This document shows, in pieces, positions 15,523-23,596 of a stretch of 64,000 nucleotides of DNA. This stretch comes from Pseudobutyrivibrio ruminis HUN009 (lineage in GTDB: Bacteria; Bacillota; Clostridia; Lachnospirales; Lachnospiraceae): contig NZ_JNLH01000001.1 in the NCBI RefSeq assembly GCF_000703005.1, forward strand, positions 647,501 through 711,500, in the 5' to 3' direction. The notes under the pieces are model-generated. The model was given only the letters and a program-made list of their open reading frames with translations. It did no database searches and was not told the origin of the DNA. The translations under genes and the position numbers were made by a program. How positions within the stretch are numbered: position 1 is the first letter of the stretch; every line of letters begins with the position of its first letter.

Positions 15523-17340
15523 TTACAAAGATGTAAGCAGATGTTCTATCATTTCATTTACTACGTTTATATATCGGCTAGCTGCATTGTAAGCTGACTG
15601 ATATTTAATCATTATTGTTAGTTCTTCATCTGAAGATACGCCGATAACACCCTGTCGGCTAAATTCGATTTCTTCTTTTGTACCTTCCAATGATTTTTCG
15701 GTAGTAGAGTATACGCTACCTGTATTTGCGATTTCACCAATCCATTTCACATAGAATCCGTTGTATCCACATGGTGTTGTATCGCTAGGATTTAAGTTAA
15801 AATCTGTCCTATTCCAAATAGCACTAAGGTTCTGACCAAGTTTCATATCTACCTGTGTTTGATCCTTATATACCTTGTTTGGAATGTATGATTCCTGTTT
15901 TATTAAATCCTCGTTAACTGTCAAAGATTTAAGAGTATAGCATTTTGCTGTGTCGGTTAAATCTTCCTCATTGTAAAGGTAAACCTGCTTAGTCTGAGCT
16001 ACATTGTTCTCGTCAGTGTATGTAACTGTCGCCACTGTATATCTAGAGCAACCGTTTCTAACAAAAAGCTCACGTGGTGGAAGTTCTCCATCAGAACCCA
16101 CTGAACAGTTTGCTTCATCTAGAACTCTTACTTTTTTCCATTCATCTGCAGTAGGGTTTACGTCAACCTGGTTGCCATTTTCATCTACATATGAGTAAGA
16201 AACATTTGAAACGTTTCCAAGTGCAGCTGACATTGATGTAAGTGGGCTATATAAATCATTGATTTCTGTAACCAATCTATGAATCAATGTATCAAGCTCT
16301 GCTTCTGAATTCATCATGATAGAATTTGAGATTCCATCTTCATAATCAGCGGATGATATTTGATTTCCTTCGGAATCACAATAGCCAAGGTAGTTACTCC
16401 AGCTGTCTCCTCTTGCAAGAAGAAGTGCTTTGATTTCACCTTTATCTGTATCTCTTTCTGCACTAATATTTCCTAAGTTGAAGATAGGATAATATGTGTT
16501 AAGAGACTCATCTTCCTTACTTACAATATCTGAAAGCTGAGGCCAGTATGGTGTGACAAATCCTGTCTTTTTATCCCTTAAAATACCGACTTCATAAAAA
16601 TTGTTCTCATCGATAAACTCCACGCCCTCAATATCCACATGAACTATACCGTTGTAATCTTCTCTATAGCTCATTTTTGTTAAGCCGGAAAGCTTATCCA
16701 ACAGCAAATCTCTGGTATCTCGAAGATCCATGGCCTTTTCAACACCGGCAGCTTCGATTGCCTGTATTCTTTTATTTAAATCGACTATCTTCTTTCCTAT
16801 ATCATTGATTGTATTTAAATCCTCTGTAATCTTTGAATTTATAATAGTCTGATAATCTTCAAATCCATCCTCTACAGCCTGAGCTCTAGACAAAAAAAGA
16901 CTAGCCTTCTGCAATACAAGATTCTGATAAACTGTATCAGAAGGATCCTTGGCGAACTCTTCAAATGCCTCTTCAAAATCGGCAATTGCTTGTCTAAAAG
17001 CTTCGCCCTGAGTCTCCTGAAGCTGAGTCTGAACTTCCTGCACTGCTTCTGAACTAGCGCTATAAAAAGAATATCGTCCATTCTCTGAGCGATATGCTTT
17101 ATCTAAAAAGATATCGCGAGCGTGGACGATTGTTCCTACCTGCACACCAAGGCCAGCGTACTGTTTGCTGACCGATGCGTTTCCTATTTTTCTATAATCT
17201 CTGTCTTCGTAAACAACCTGCTCACGTACATACCCTTCAGTATTTACGTTTGAAAGGTTGTTTGCAGTTGTATTTAATCCATGTGATGCTGACTGTAGGC
17301 CTGATGCCCCAACATATAAGCTTCCAAAACTATTAGCCAT
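15523..17340 (-). CDS. flgK: Flagellar hook-associated protein 1 (FlgK)
   Basis: The hook-filament junction protein, 605 residues. The N-terminus MANSFGSLYVGASGLQSASH and NTTANNLSNVNTEGYVREQV is canonical. The middle contains AMDLRDTRDLLLDKLSGLTK and the C-terminus ELTIMIKYQSAYNAASRYIN. The gene sits 46 bases after flgN, its expected chaperone gene, and 20 bases before the second flgK-like gene. That makes it the more classical copy by position. It is transcribed from the sigma-28 promoter upstream of flgM. Confidence 0.92.
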   Translation of the reverse strand: MANSFGSLYVGASGLQSASHGLNTTANNLSNVNTEGYVREQVVYEDRDYRKIGNASVSKQYAGLGVQVGTIVHARDIFLDKAYRSENGRYSFYSASSEAVQEVQTQLQETQGEAFRQAIADFEEAFEEFAKDPSDTVYQNLVLQKASLFLSRAQAVEDGFEDYQTIINSKITEDLNTINDIGKKIVDLNKRIQAIEAAGVEKAMDLRDTRDLLLDKLSGLTKMSYREDYNGIVHVDIEGVEFIDENNFYEVGILRDKKTGFVTPYWPQLSDIVSKEDESLNTYYPIFNLGNISAERDTDKGEIKALLLARGDSWSNYLGYCDSEGNQISSADYEDGISNSIMMNSEAELDTLIHRLVTEINDLYSPLTSMSAALGNVSNVSYSYVDENGNQVDVNPTADEWKKVRVLDEANCSVGSDGELPPRELFVRNGCSRYTVATVTYTDENNVAQTKQVYLYNEEDLTDTAKCYTLKSLTVNEDLIKQESYIPNKVYKDQTQVDMKLGQNLSAIWNRTDFNLNPSDTTPCGYNGFYVKWIGEIANTGSVYSTTEKSLEGTKEEIEFSRQGVIGVSSDEELTIMIKYQSAYNAASRYINVVNEMIEHLLTSL

Positions 17341-17386
17341 AGTCTATCCTCCAAAGTCTTACTAAAACTTTAAGGACATCCTTTTC

Positions 17387-17899
17387 CTACTGTTTAGCAT
17401 CAAATCGTATATTACCTAATATTTCGCCTGTAGTTGTAGCATCTTTTCCATAATTTGCTGTCTGTGGTGCCTGTTTCACACTCTTAATAAGAGTAATGTC
17501 AAACTCCACCATTTCAATTGCCTGCTTCAGCAAGTTCTGAGTCTGAAAATTCAGCACCTGAACTTCATCAGCAACCTTCACCAATTGATCTCGTGCTACA
17601 GTAAGTCTTTCCTGCTCTACAGGTTGGTTAGCCAGATTATTTATCATCCATGAAACAGTAACCTGCTCACCATCATGCCCCATTACCGAAGCAATACTCC
17701 TCAATAAATGGGCGCGTTTATCCTCCAGTTTAAGCAGGGAGTCTGCAATGGCCTGCTCCTGAATGGTAATAGCTTCAAGTACGTCAAGCTTCTTATGGAT
17801 AATAGAATCCTTCTTTTCTCCATTAAGATTAATTAACTTTTCATATTTCGACCTTTCACCATCCATAGTTAGGATCAATTCATCCAGTAAACTAGCCAC
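17387..17899 (-). CDS. flgN: FlgN-like export chaperone
   Basis: A helical protein of 170 residues, the usual FlgN length, between flgM and flgK where flgN is normally found. It starts MASLLDELILTMDGERSKYE and continues with LEAITIQEQAIADSLLKLED, matching the FlgN pattern of a conserved early helix followed by a long coiled segment. The C-terminal ~25 residues are polar and unstructured, which in FlgN is the tail that binds FlgK/FlgL. Similarity is weak in general for this family, so context carries much of the call. Confidence 0.85.
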   Translation of the reverse strand: MASLLDELILTMDGERSKYEKLINLNGEKKDSIIHKKLDVLEAITIQEQAIADSLLKLEDKRAHLLRSIASVMGHDGEQVTVSWMINNLANQPVEQERLTVARDQLVKVADEVQVLNFQTQNLLKQAIEMVEFDITLIKSVKQAPQTANYGKDATTTGEILGNIRFDAKQ

Positions 17900-17916
17900 G
17901 CTTTTCCCTCACAAAA

Positions 17917-18198
17917 CTAAAGAATAGAACCAAACTGAGACATAAGCTTATCAGCAAAGTCCTCTGTGCTAACTTCATAAGTGCCAGCCTTAATTCTAGC
18001 CTTAATGTCAGCTACAAGATCTTCTCTGATATCTGAAGCCTCAGATACTGCTGCCTTTGCAACATTAAAATCACGACCAGTAGATGAAATCTGAACCTCA
18101 TCGCGACCCATGCTGTTTGTTTTTGCAGCCTGTGATGTGTTTTTAGTGTTTGATGTCTGATAGAGCTGAGCTACCTGGTTGTAAGCCTCTATACGCAT
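17917..18198 (-). CDS. flgM: Anti-sigma-28 factor FlgM
   Basis: The small protein (93 residues) that holds sigma-28 inactive until the hook is complete and FlgM is exported. The N-terminus is disordered. The C-terminal sigma-binding half has AKAAVSEASDIREDLVADIK then ARIKAGTYEVSTEDFADKLM, the FlgM signature. The start at 18198 follows GGAAAGGAG. It is the first gene of the seven-gene flagellar operon and lies behind its own sigma-28 promoter, giving negative feedback. Confidence 0.92.
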   Translation of the reverse strand: MRIEAYNQVAQLYQTSNTKNTSQAAKTNSMGRDEVQISSTGRDFNVAKAAVSEASDIREDLVADIKARIKAGTYEVSTEDFADKLMSQFGSIL

Positions 18199-18278
18199 AT
18201 CGCCACACTCCTTTCCTCCCTGTGTTTACGTCGTTTTATGTCACATTAATTCTAGATACACTTTTCTTTACAACTCAT

Positions 18279-18305
18279 TTATCGGTACTCCCAACCAAAA
18301 CTTTA
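18279..18305 (-). promoter_or_regulatory. Sigma-28 promoter of the flgM operon
   Basis: The minus strand reads TAAA, exactly 15 bases, then ACCGATAA. This is one base off the sigma-28 consensus and the best match of the three in the window. It lies about 80 bases upstream of flgM. Confidence 0.85.
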
Positions 18306-18353
18306 GAGCATTTTTAAATTTTTTTCAAATTTTTCTGAAAAAATCGCACTTGG

Positions 18354-19047
18354 CCCGCCGCCCCGCCCCTCTAGTTGGCTGGGCCCTCATCCCTCCCTAT
18401 GGGACACTTTATATATGCCACGCCCACTAATACGTCAGGAATCTACCTACTTATTTACTTGCATCGTCTGCGGATTATGTTTTTCTAAGCATCACGTGTC
18501 GCATTTTTTATGGTGCGTGTTCTTTAAATTCTTTGCACTTCTAACGCCGCTGTTGGTAGAGTAGGCAGACACACACTATTTATAAGTATTAATCTCCACA
18601 GCAAGCTTAGGAATAATTGCCGCGACATTTGTAGTGAGCCTAGAAAATTAGAAAGGGGCATTTTGCGATGAATAGGCGTGAGGCGCCACGGACGGCGCCG
18701 AGAGCCCGACAACGAAACGGACTGAGTTAAAGGGCGGCGCCTAAGCATCCAAAATCCCCTTTCATAATTTTCTTGGCAAACGGAGTATGAGCGCAATTAT
18801 CCTAAGCCTTGTGTGGAGACTAATACGTAGACTTCAAGTGTCTGCCCTCTACCCACAGTGGCTTCGAAGTGCAAAACCAATTAAAGGACACGCACTTAAT
18901 GCTCCCTTGTGATGCTAAGAAAAACTATAATCCTTGCGCTGTCAGCGTAAATAAGTAGGTAGATTCCTTCCTATCAGTGGGCGTGGCATTACAATCTACT
19001 TCATAGGGAGGGATGAGGGCCCCACAGTTACCCAGGCGGGGCGGCGG
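18354..19047. repeat. Giant nested palindrome, outer shell
   Basis: The ends are CCCGCCGCCCCGCC on the left and its complement GGCGGGGCGGCGGG on the right. Further matching blocks lie inward: CCTCATCCCTCCCTATG, GCCACGCCCACT, GGAATCTACCTACTTATTTA and GTGCGTGT-CTTTAA. The arms (18354-18526 and 18882-19047) are imperfect complements of each other. The centre of this palindrome is occupied by the 355-bp unit at 18527-18881. The shell is far more GC-rich than its surroundings and carries no gene. Confidence 0.85.
18527..18881. mobile_element. 355-bp palindromic element, copy 1 (possible non-autonomous element)
   Basis: The ends read AATTCTTTGCACTTC and GAAGTGCAAAACCAAT. The left arm differs from the corresponding arm at 61941-62062 (reverse strand) by about four bases in 118. 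The right arm differs from 61710-61817 by about two in 107. The two arms of one copy are only partly complementary to each other. The core (about 18645-18770) differs between copies but is self-complementary in both: here GAAAGGGG/CCCCTTTC, in copy 2 GAAGCAGG/CCTGCTTC. No transposase is encoded. Confidence 0.8.
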
Positions 19048-19065
19048 GATTTGGGCAAAATAAGT

Positions 19066-19092
19066 GCCCCAGGGGTGAGAGGTCCCTGGGGC
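19066..19092 (-). terminator. Terminator of the gntR-ABC operon
   Basis: GCCCCAGGG pairs with CCCTGGGGC, followed on the minus strand by ACTTATTTT. It lies just past the permease stop codon. Confidence 0.8.
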
Positions 19093-19135
19093 TGTTAGAG
19101 AATTGTATCGGATAGAGAATTAAGATGTAAGCAAT

Positions 19136-21103
19136 TTAATAGTAGTCATAACCCATACGCTGGTTATACTCGCCGTATGTGAGGATTTCCTCATCATCGG
19201 TGTAGAAGCCTTCTTCTTTGAGGGCCTGCAATGTGTTGGTGCAGTCACGTGTGAGCTGTACGTAGATGCTTTGCTCATATCTGATATACGAGCTTGAGTA
19301 TTCGTAGCCCCAGAAGAAGTCTGTGTCTGAGAAGTATGGAGTCTTCTTGTTCTGGATTGTGAAGCTGAAGTCATTGTATAGTTTGTCTTCATCATTGTAG
19401 AAGTCGGTACCAAAGCTTGTAGTAAATACTTCGCCGGCATCTACGTCCTTCAATACTGCTTCGTAAACTCTTGCGAATTTTTCCTGCTTCTCACGGTCTG
19501 TAAGATAATCAAAATCTACGTATGTAGAGTAATAATCGTCAATGCCTTCATCATAGAGGTAGCCGCTAAAGCTCATCTCTGTGATTGTGCAATCATCGTA
19601 AGTGTTGCCTATAACGTGCTCTTTGATTATGGTTGGCGAATTTACAAAATCAAGGATTGGCTCTGTAGCTGCAACATACTGTGCACTAACCTTTTCTGAT
19701 TCTGTGTCTACAACTGAGTAGTCACGGACAATGGTCTTACCATTCTTGAGCTTGTATTTGATTGTAAATGAGTTGCCTGGTACATCTGAGTAAAGCACGT
19801 TTACATCACGAAGCTCCTTTTTGTCATCAAGGAATCCCTTGTGAAGCTCTATCATTGTTCCGATTTCGTCTTCATCAGTAAATACCATTGCATAATCACA
19901 GTTGAAACCTACCCATTCAACGTCGTTTGCATTTGGCACTTTGTTCTCAACCTTGAATACATCAAGTCTAAGACAAAGAAGAACTACCAAAGCTGCTGCA
20001 GAATAACCTGCGCAGTATATAAACTTCTTTGCTGAGAATACTCGTACAGTCTTCTCTATCATCATCTGTGTCGCGTAGAAAAGTATGCATCCGATGATAA
20101 TGGCCGATACGATAGCGATTGCAAACTTTGTGCTGTATGTAAGTGTTTTTGCCGCATTAATCATTTCTGCAACAAATCCACCTGCAACCATTGAAATAAA
20201 GAATGACATTCCAACAGTAAATACTGGCTTGAGGAATGGTACGGCAATGAAATCGTGTACTGTTTCAAGCTTCTTGTATTTGTAAAGCATGTAAGCGATG
20301 AATGTAATCACTACTGCTGCTACTGCGTAAATAGCAAGATATTTGGCTCCAGTCAATTCATATGAGAAGCCTATAAGTTTGCCATAATCATCTGTATCGA
20401 CAACTGCGTTTACTCCACAATTTGCGCTGATGAAGAAAGCTGGAGTAAGCATTGTTGTGTCTAAATCAGACAATGCTGATGACATACCAAACATCAAGAA
20501 TGATGCTGTGATTCTAAATGCAACCTCCATCAATGTATATAAGTAACAGAAGATGAAGTAGAATACTACGCTTGTAATAATCTGGCCTGATGTCATCATT
20601 GAGAAAACTGCTATGGAAATAAACAGCTCTGTTGCAACTGCAACTATCAATGTCCAATACCAAATAGCATCTATAGCTGGTGCCTTTTCAACAAAGGCAA
20701 CGATTGTCATGATGATGCTGTTTACTACAAGTGGCACAAGGCTCACAATGGATGCTGTTGTAAATCCTGTAAAGAACAAGCTCTTTCTACTAACAGGAAA
20801 TGCGTGCATCATGTAGTTGTCGCGCTTATTAAATAAGAACCAGAATGTAATGCCTGTGACTACAATAGCAACAGTAAGCGCAAGTCCTGCCTTTGGTACA
20901 TATTGCATATGCTGATATAGCATGATTTCACGTGTGTATCCTGATTCTACATACCATGAATTATCAAAATCAGCCATGGTAAGCACAAATGATATAGGAA
21001 TCATGAGTAATAAGGCGATGAAGTATAACAGTCCTACTATCCAAGTCCTACTAAGATTTTTCTTAAACAAAGCCATGTTAAAAAATGATGTCTTTGACTG
21101 CAT
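19136..21103 (-). CDS. ABC transporter permease with large extracellular domain
   Basis: A membrane protein of 655 residues that overlaps the end of the ATPase gene by 26 bases. The start at 21103 follows GGGAGG, which lies inside the ATPase gene. After a short cytoplasmic end comes WIVGLLYFIALLLMIPISFV, then about eight further hydrophobic segments up to residue ~385. The C-terminal ~270 residues are soluble and acidic, probably outside the cell. This layout resembles bacitracin/lantibiotic-type or YtrF-like permeases. The substrate is unknown. Confidence 0.82.
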   Translation of the reverse strand: MQSKTSFFNMALFKKNLSRTWIVGLLYFIALLLMIPISFVLTMADFDNSWYVESGYTREIMLYQHMQYVPKAGLALTVAIVVTGITFWFLFNKRDNYMMHAFPVSRKSLFFTGFTTASIVSLVPLVVNSIIMTIVAFVEKAPAIDAIWYWTLIVAVATELFISIAVFSMMTSGQIITSVVFYFIFCYLYTLMEVAFRITASFLMFGMSSALSDLDTTMLTPAFFISANCGVNAVVDTDDYGKLIGFSYELTGAKYLAIYAVAAVVITFIAYMLYKYKKLETVHDFIAVPFLKPVFTVGMSFFISMVAGGFVAEMINAAKTLTYSTKFAIAIVSAIIIGCILFYATQMMIEKTVRVFSAKKFIYCAGYSAAALVVLLCLRLDVFKVENKVPNANDVEWVGFNCDYAMVFTDEDEIGTMIELHKGFLDDKKELRDVNVLYSDVPGNSFTIKYKLKNGKTIVRDYSVVDTESEKVSAQYVAATEPILDFVNSPTIIKEHVIGNTYDDCTITEMSFSGYLYDEGIDDYYSTYVDFDYLTDREKQEKFARVYEAVLKDVDAGEVFTTSFGTDFYNDEDKLYNDFSFTIQNKKTPYFSDTDFFWGYEYSSSYIRYEQSIYVQLTRDCTNTLQALKEEGFYTDDEEILTYGEYNQRMGYDYY

Positions 21104-21977
21104 AGTTCTCACCTCCCAACTCATAAATAAAGATTTCTTCCAATGTAAGTGGAAGTACATCCATCAAAAGTGGATTGAGTGCACCGATTGCTCGCTCTGC
21201 TGCTCTAGGCTCGCCCTTAACAATAAGTGTGTGTACTCGTCCATTTGTAATCTTCTTAAGCACTTCTATTTCTGGTGGGAGGGCAGGCATATCACCGTCA
21301 AATGCGATTTGAATCTTTGTGATAGATGTCTGCAACTCATCAAGTGAACGCTCGATGAGAATCTTTCCATTATTCATGATTCCCACATGGTCACATACAT
21401 CCTCCAACTCTCGAAGGTTGTGTGAGCTGACCAAGACTGTAAGTCCATTCTCGGAAACATCAGACATGATAAGGCTCCAAATCTGACGTCTCATTACAGG
21501 ATCAAGGCCATCAACAGGCTCATCCAAAATCATAAGCTCTGGACGTGCTGCAATGGAAAGCATGAATGCAACCTGCTTTTGCATACCCTTTGAAAGTGTA
21601 CGAACCATTTTCTTTGGGTTGATAGCTGGGAAGCAATCCATGATTTTCTTGAATAGTACTTCGTCAAACTTTGGATACATGTCCTTATAAAATTTCATCA
21701 TATCCATGGTGTTGGCCTGAGTGAAATAGAAAATGTCATCTGGAATTACAGTGAACATCTTTTTCAACTCAGTGTTTTCATATACTGGCTTGCCATCGAT
21801 TGTGATTTCACCAGCATCCTGTTTATATACACCGCAAAGATGGCGAATGATTGTGGATTTACCAGCGCCGTTTGGTCCCACTAGGCCATAGATAGCGCCG
21901 CGCTCAACGTGCATATTTAATCCGTCGAGGGCTGCAAAATCGCCAAACTTTTTAGTTACGTTATTTACCTGTATCAT
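21078..21977 (-). CDS. ABC transporter ATP-binding protein
   Basis: A 299-residue ATPase of the BcrA/YtrB type. Walker A is GPNGAGKSTI, the signature is TLSKGMQKQVAFML (a variant of LSGGQ), Walker B is LMILDEPVDGLDP and the H-loop is VSSHNLRELE. The start MIQVNNVTKKFGDFAALDG at 21977 overlaps gntR by 17 bases and follows GGGAGGG. Overlaps on both sides show tight coupling with the regulator and the permease. The C-terminal ~70 residues are a typical accessory region of this subfamily. Confidence 0.92.
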   Translation of the reverse strand: MIQVNNVTKKFGDFAALDGLNMHVERGAIYGLVGPNGAGKSTIIRHLCGVYKQDAGEITIDGKPVYENTELKKMFTVIPDDIFYFTQANTMDMMKFYKDMYPKFDEVLFKKIMDCFPAINPKKMVRTLSKGMQKQVAFMLSIAARPELMILDEPVDGLDPVMRRQIWSLIMSDVSENGLTVLVSSHNLRELEDVCDHVGIMNNGKILIERSLDELQTSITKIQIAFDGDMPALPPEIEVLKKITNGRVHTLIVKGEPRAAERAIGALNPLLMDVLPLTLEEIFIYELGGENYAVKDIIF

Positions 21978-22347
21978 GTTCAGTCCCTCCCTTCGCAAGC
22001 TCTTCAATACGTTTGATAAGAATGTCCTTATCCTCGCACAGATACAGAAGTTCTTTTACAATCTCATCGAATTCTTTCATCAATTCTTCATTCCTCCCTG
22101 ATGCAACGTCAGCTCGCTGTGCAGCGAAGCTTCCCTTGCCCGCAATCGTGTAGATGTAACCTTCTTGCTCTAGCTCTCGATACGCCTTCTGAATAGTATT
22201 TGGATTTATTGACAGGTTGGTGGCTAGCTCCCTTACACTAGGCAACTTTTCATCCTGCTTTACCGCACCAGATACTACAAGGCGCCGAAGCCCATCCTTT
22301 ATCTGCTCATATATAGGCTTCGAATCTCGGTAGTTTAACTGAATCAT
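21961..22347 (-). CDS. GntR-family regulator, YtrA type
   Basis: A 128-residue repressor. The winged helix-turn-helix contains KLPSVRELATNLSINPNTIQ then KAYRELEQEGYIYTIAGKGS, diagnostic for the YtrA subfamily. The short C-terminal part (~50 residues) is a helical dimerisation region without a ligand domain. Members of this group usually repress the ABC operon they precede. Here that operon overlaps the regulator, and a perfect inverted repeat at 22384-22404 lies directly on the predicted transcription start. Confidence 0.9.
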   Translation of the reverse strand: MIQLNYRDSKPIYEQIKDGLRRLVVSGAVKQDEKLPSVRELATNLSINPNTIQKAYRELEQEGYIYTIAGKGSFAAQRADVASGRNEELMKEFDEIVKELLYLCEDKDILIKRIEELAKGGTEHDTGK

Positions 22348-22383
22348 CTAATACCTCCCCTACTAGGTATGTGTGTATGACAC

Positions 22384-22433
22384 TGTATTACGTGTTCTAA
22401 TACACTTATAGCACGATTGATTTTTTTCGTCAA
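22384..22433 (-). promoter_or_regulatory. Sigma-A promoter and GntR operator of the ABC operon
   Basis: On the minus strand TTGACG (22428-22433), a 17-base spacer and TATAAG (22405-22410) form a good vegetative promoter. Immediately downstream lies TGTATTA-N7-TAATACA (22384-22404), a perfect inverted repeat covering the expected start point. This is the place and shape of a YtrA-type operator. Confidence 0.82.
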
Positions 22434-22458
22434 GGGTTAAGTGTAAAATTGTAACAAA

Positions 22459-22490
22459 AAGAGCCTATCCAACTAAGTAGATAGACTCTT
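22459..22490 (-). terminator. Terminator after the zinc-ribbon membrane protein gene
   Basis: AAGAG-CTATC pairs with GATAG-CTCTT around a loop of about 11 bases, followed by TTTTTG on the minus strand. A fainter T run also follows on the plus strand. Confidence 0.7.
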
Positions 22491-22546
22491 TCATTAATAC
22501 GTTTTACTGAATAATTTTTCACTGAATTTCTATTCACTAAAAAAAT

Positions 22547-23476
22547 TTATCCAATCTGATAAGAAGTGAATGCTTGCTTTCTAGCTTTGATAACATTCAA
22601 GATTGTTGGAACTGCACCACCTGCTGTGAAGAGGTATACAAGAGCAAGATCAGCAATGAATGTTGATGTTGCATCTGCGTATTCCAAAATATCCCAGAAA
22701 TAGAAGGAAGCTTCTGATAATGAGAAGTCTGCCTCTGTCATCATGGTGATCATCCAATCAAGTTTCTCTCCGAAGTATGTCATGATGATCATAACGATTG
22801 AACAAATGATGATGCCCTTTGTGCTCATCTTTTTACCTAACATTTCGTATCCCTTTACAGTACATACACCCATAACGAGACCAGAAATAACTGCTACATA
22901 ACCCAGCTGACCAAGAATAATGATTGTTATCACGCCGATAACTGAACCAAGGAAAGCTCCTACAACTCCCGCAACAACGCTTTCTTTTGTGTTGCTCATT
23001 TCTACTTCACTCTGCTGCAATGACTGTGTCACCTGTGTGTAACACTCATCGCAGAGGAATGCTACGCTACCTGATACGCAATAGCTGCCAATGTTTGTGT
23101 GAGGCTTGCCGCAAGATTCGCAAACATCCTCAAAACCGTACATGTTGAAAGCTTCTGTCAAAGCCTTTATTGCATTGATGAGGTTCTCGATGACCTTTTT
23201 AGTTGTCATGCCTCTGACTGTAGCGATTACATAATTACCTTGAACGCCAAGAGACATCATGCCCTTATTTGCTTTGCAAATGCTCTTTAACAATTCCTTG
23301 TCTGGAAGCTGACCGTTCTTGCGAACTGACGCGTATACCATGTAGTTGTTGTTTGTCATATCCACCTTGAGATGGAATCCATTTGCTTCTCCCATTAATA
23401 CTTCTGTTTGCTCATTTATGCGTAAACCTGTTGCCTGACCTACTTCGTCGTAAATCTTTCTAAGTCCTTTGTTCAT
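22547..23476 (-). CDS. Membrane protein with zinc-ribbon motif, unknown function
   Basis: A protein of 309 residues. Residues 1-115 are soluble. At about 119-143 two cysteine pairs, CESCGKPH and CDECY, form a likely zinc ribbon. Four to five hydrophobic segments follow: VVAGVVGAFLGSVIGVITII, YVAVISGLVMGVCTV, IIICSIVMIIMTYF and a C-terminal one at ADLALVYLFTAGGAVPTI. The start at 23476 follows GGAGAG. I do not recognise the family. It stands alone between terminators, so its neighbours give no hint. Confidence 0.7.
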   Translation of the reverse strand: MNKGLRKIYDEVGQATGLRINEQTEVLMGEANGFHLKVDMTNNNYMVYASVRKNGQLPDKELLKSICKANKGMMSLGVQGNYVIATVRGMTTKKVIENLINAIKALTEAFNMYGFEDVCESCGKPHTNIGSYCVSGSVAFLCDECYTQVTQSLQQSEVEMSNTKESVVAGVVGAFLGSVIGVITIIILGQLGYVAVISGLVMGVCTVKGYEMLGKKMSTKGIIICSIVMIIMTYFGEKLDWMITMMTEADFSLSEASFYFWDILEYADATSTFIADLALVYLFTAGGAVPTILNVIKARKQAFTSYQIG

Positions 23477-23596
23477 ATTTTTCTCTCCTTATCTAAGAAC
23501 TGTACTTATCATAATAATTATTTATCCGCTTGTCAATAGGTAGTAACATAATACTTTCAATGTATTTGAATAAGTACAATTTTACTACTTAACTGA

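Noticed and set aside
18524..18796. A 90-codon open frame on the minus strand sharing the phrase MSRQLFLSL-WRLILINSVC with a plus-strand frame at 61961-62206.
   Set aside because: The similarity comes from the shared palindrome arm, which is conserved as DNA and structure. There is no ribosome binding site, the frames continue into unrelated sequence, and the arms change without codon bias.
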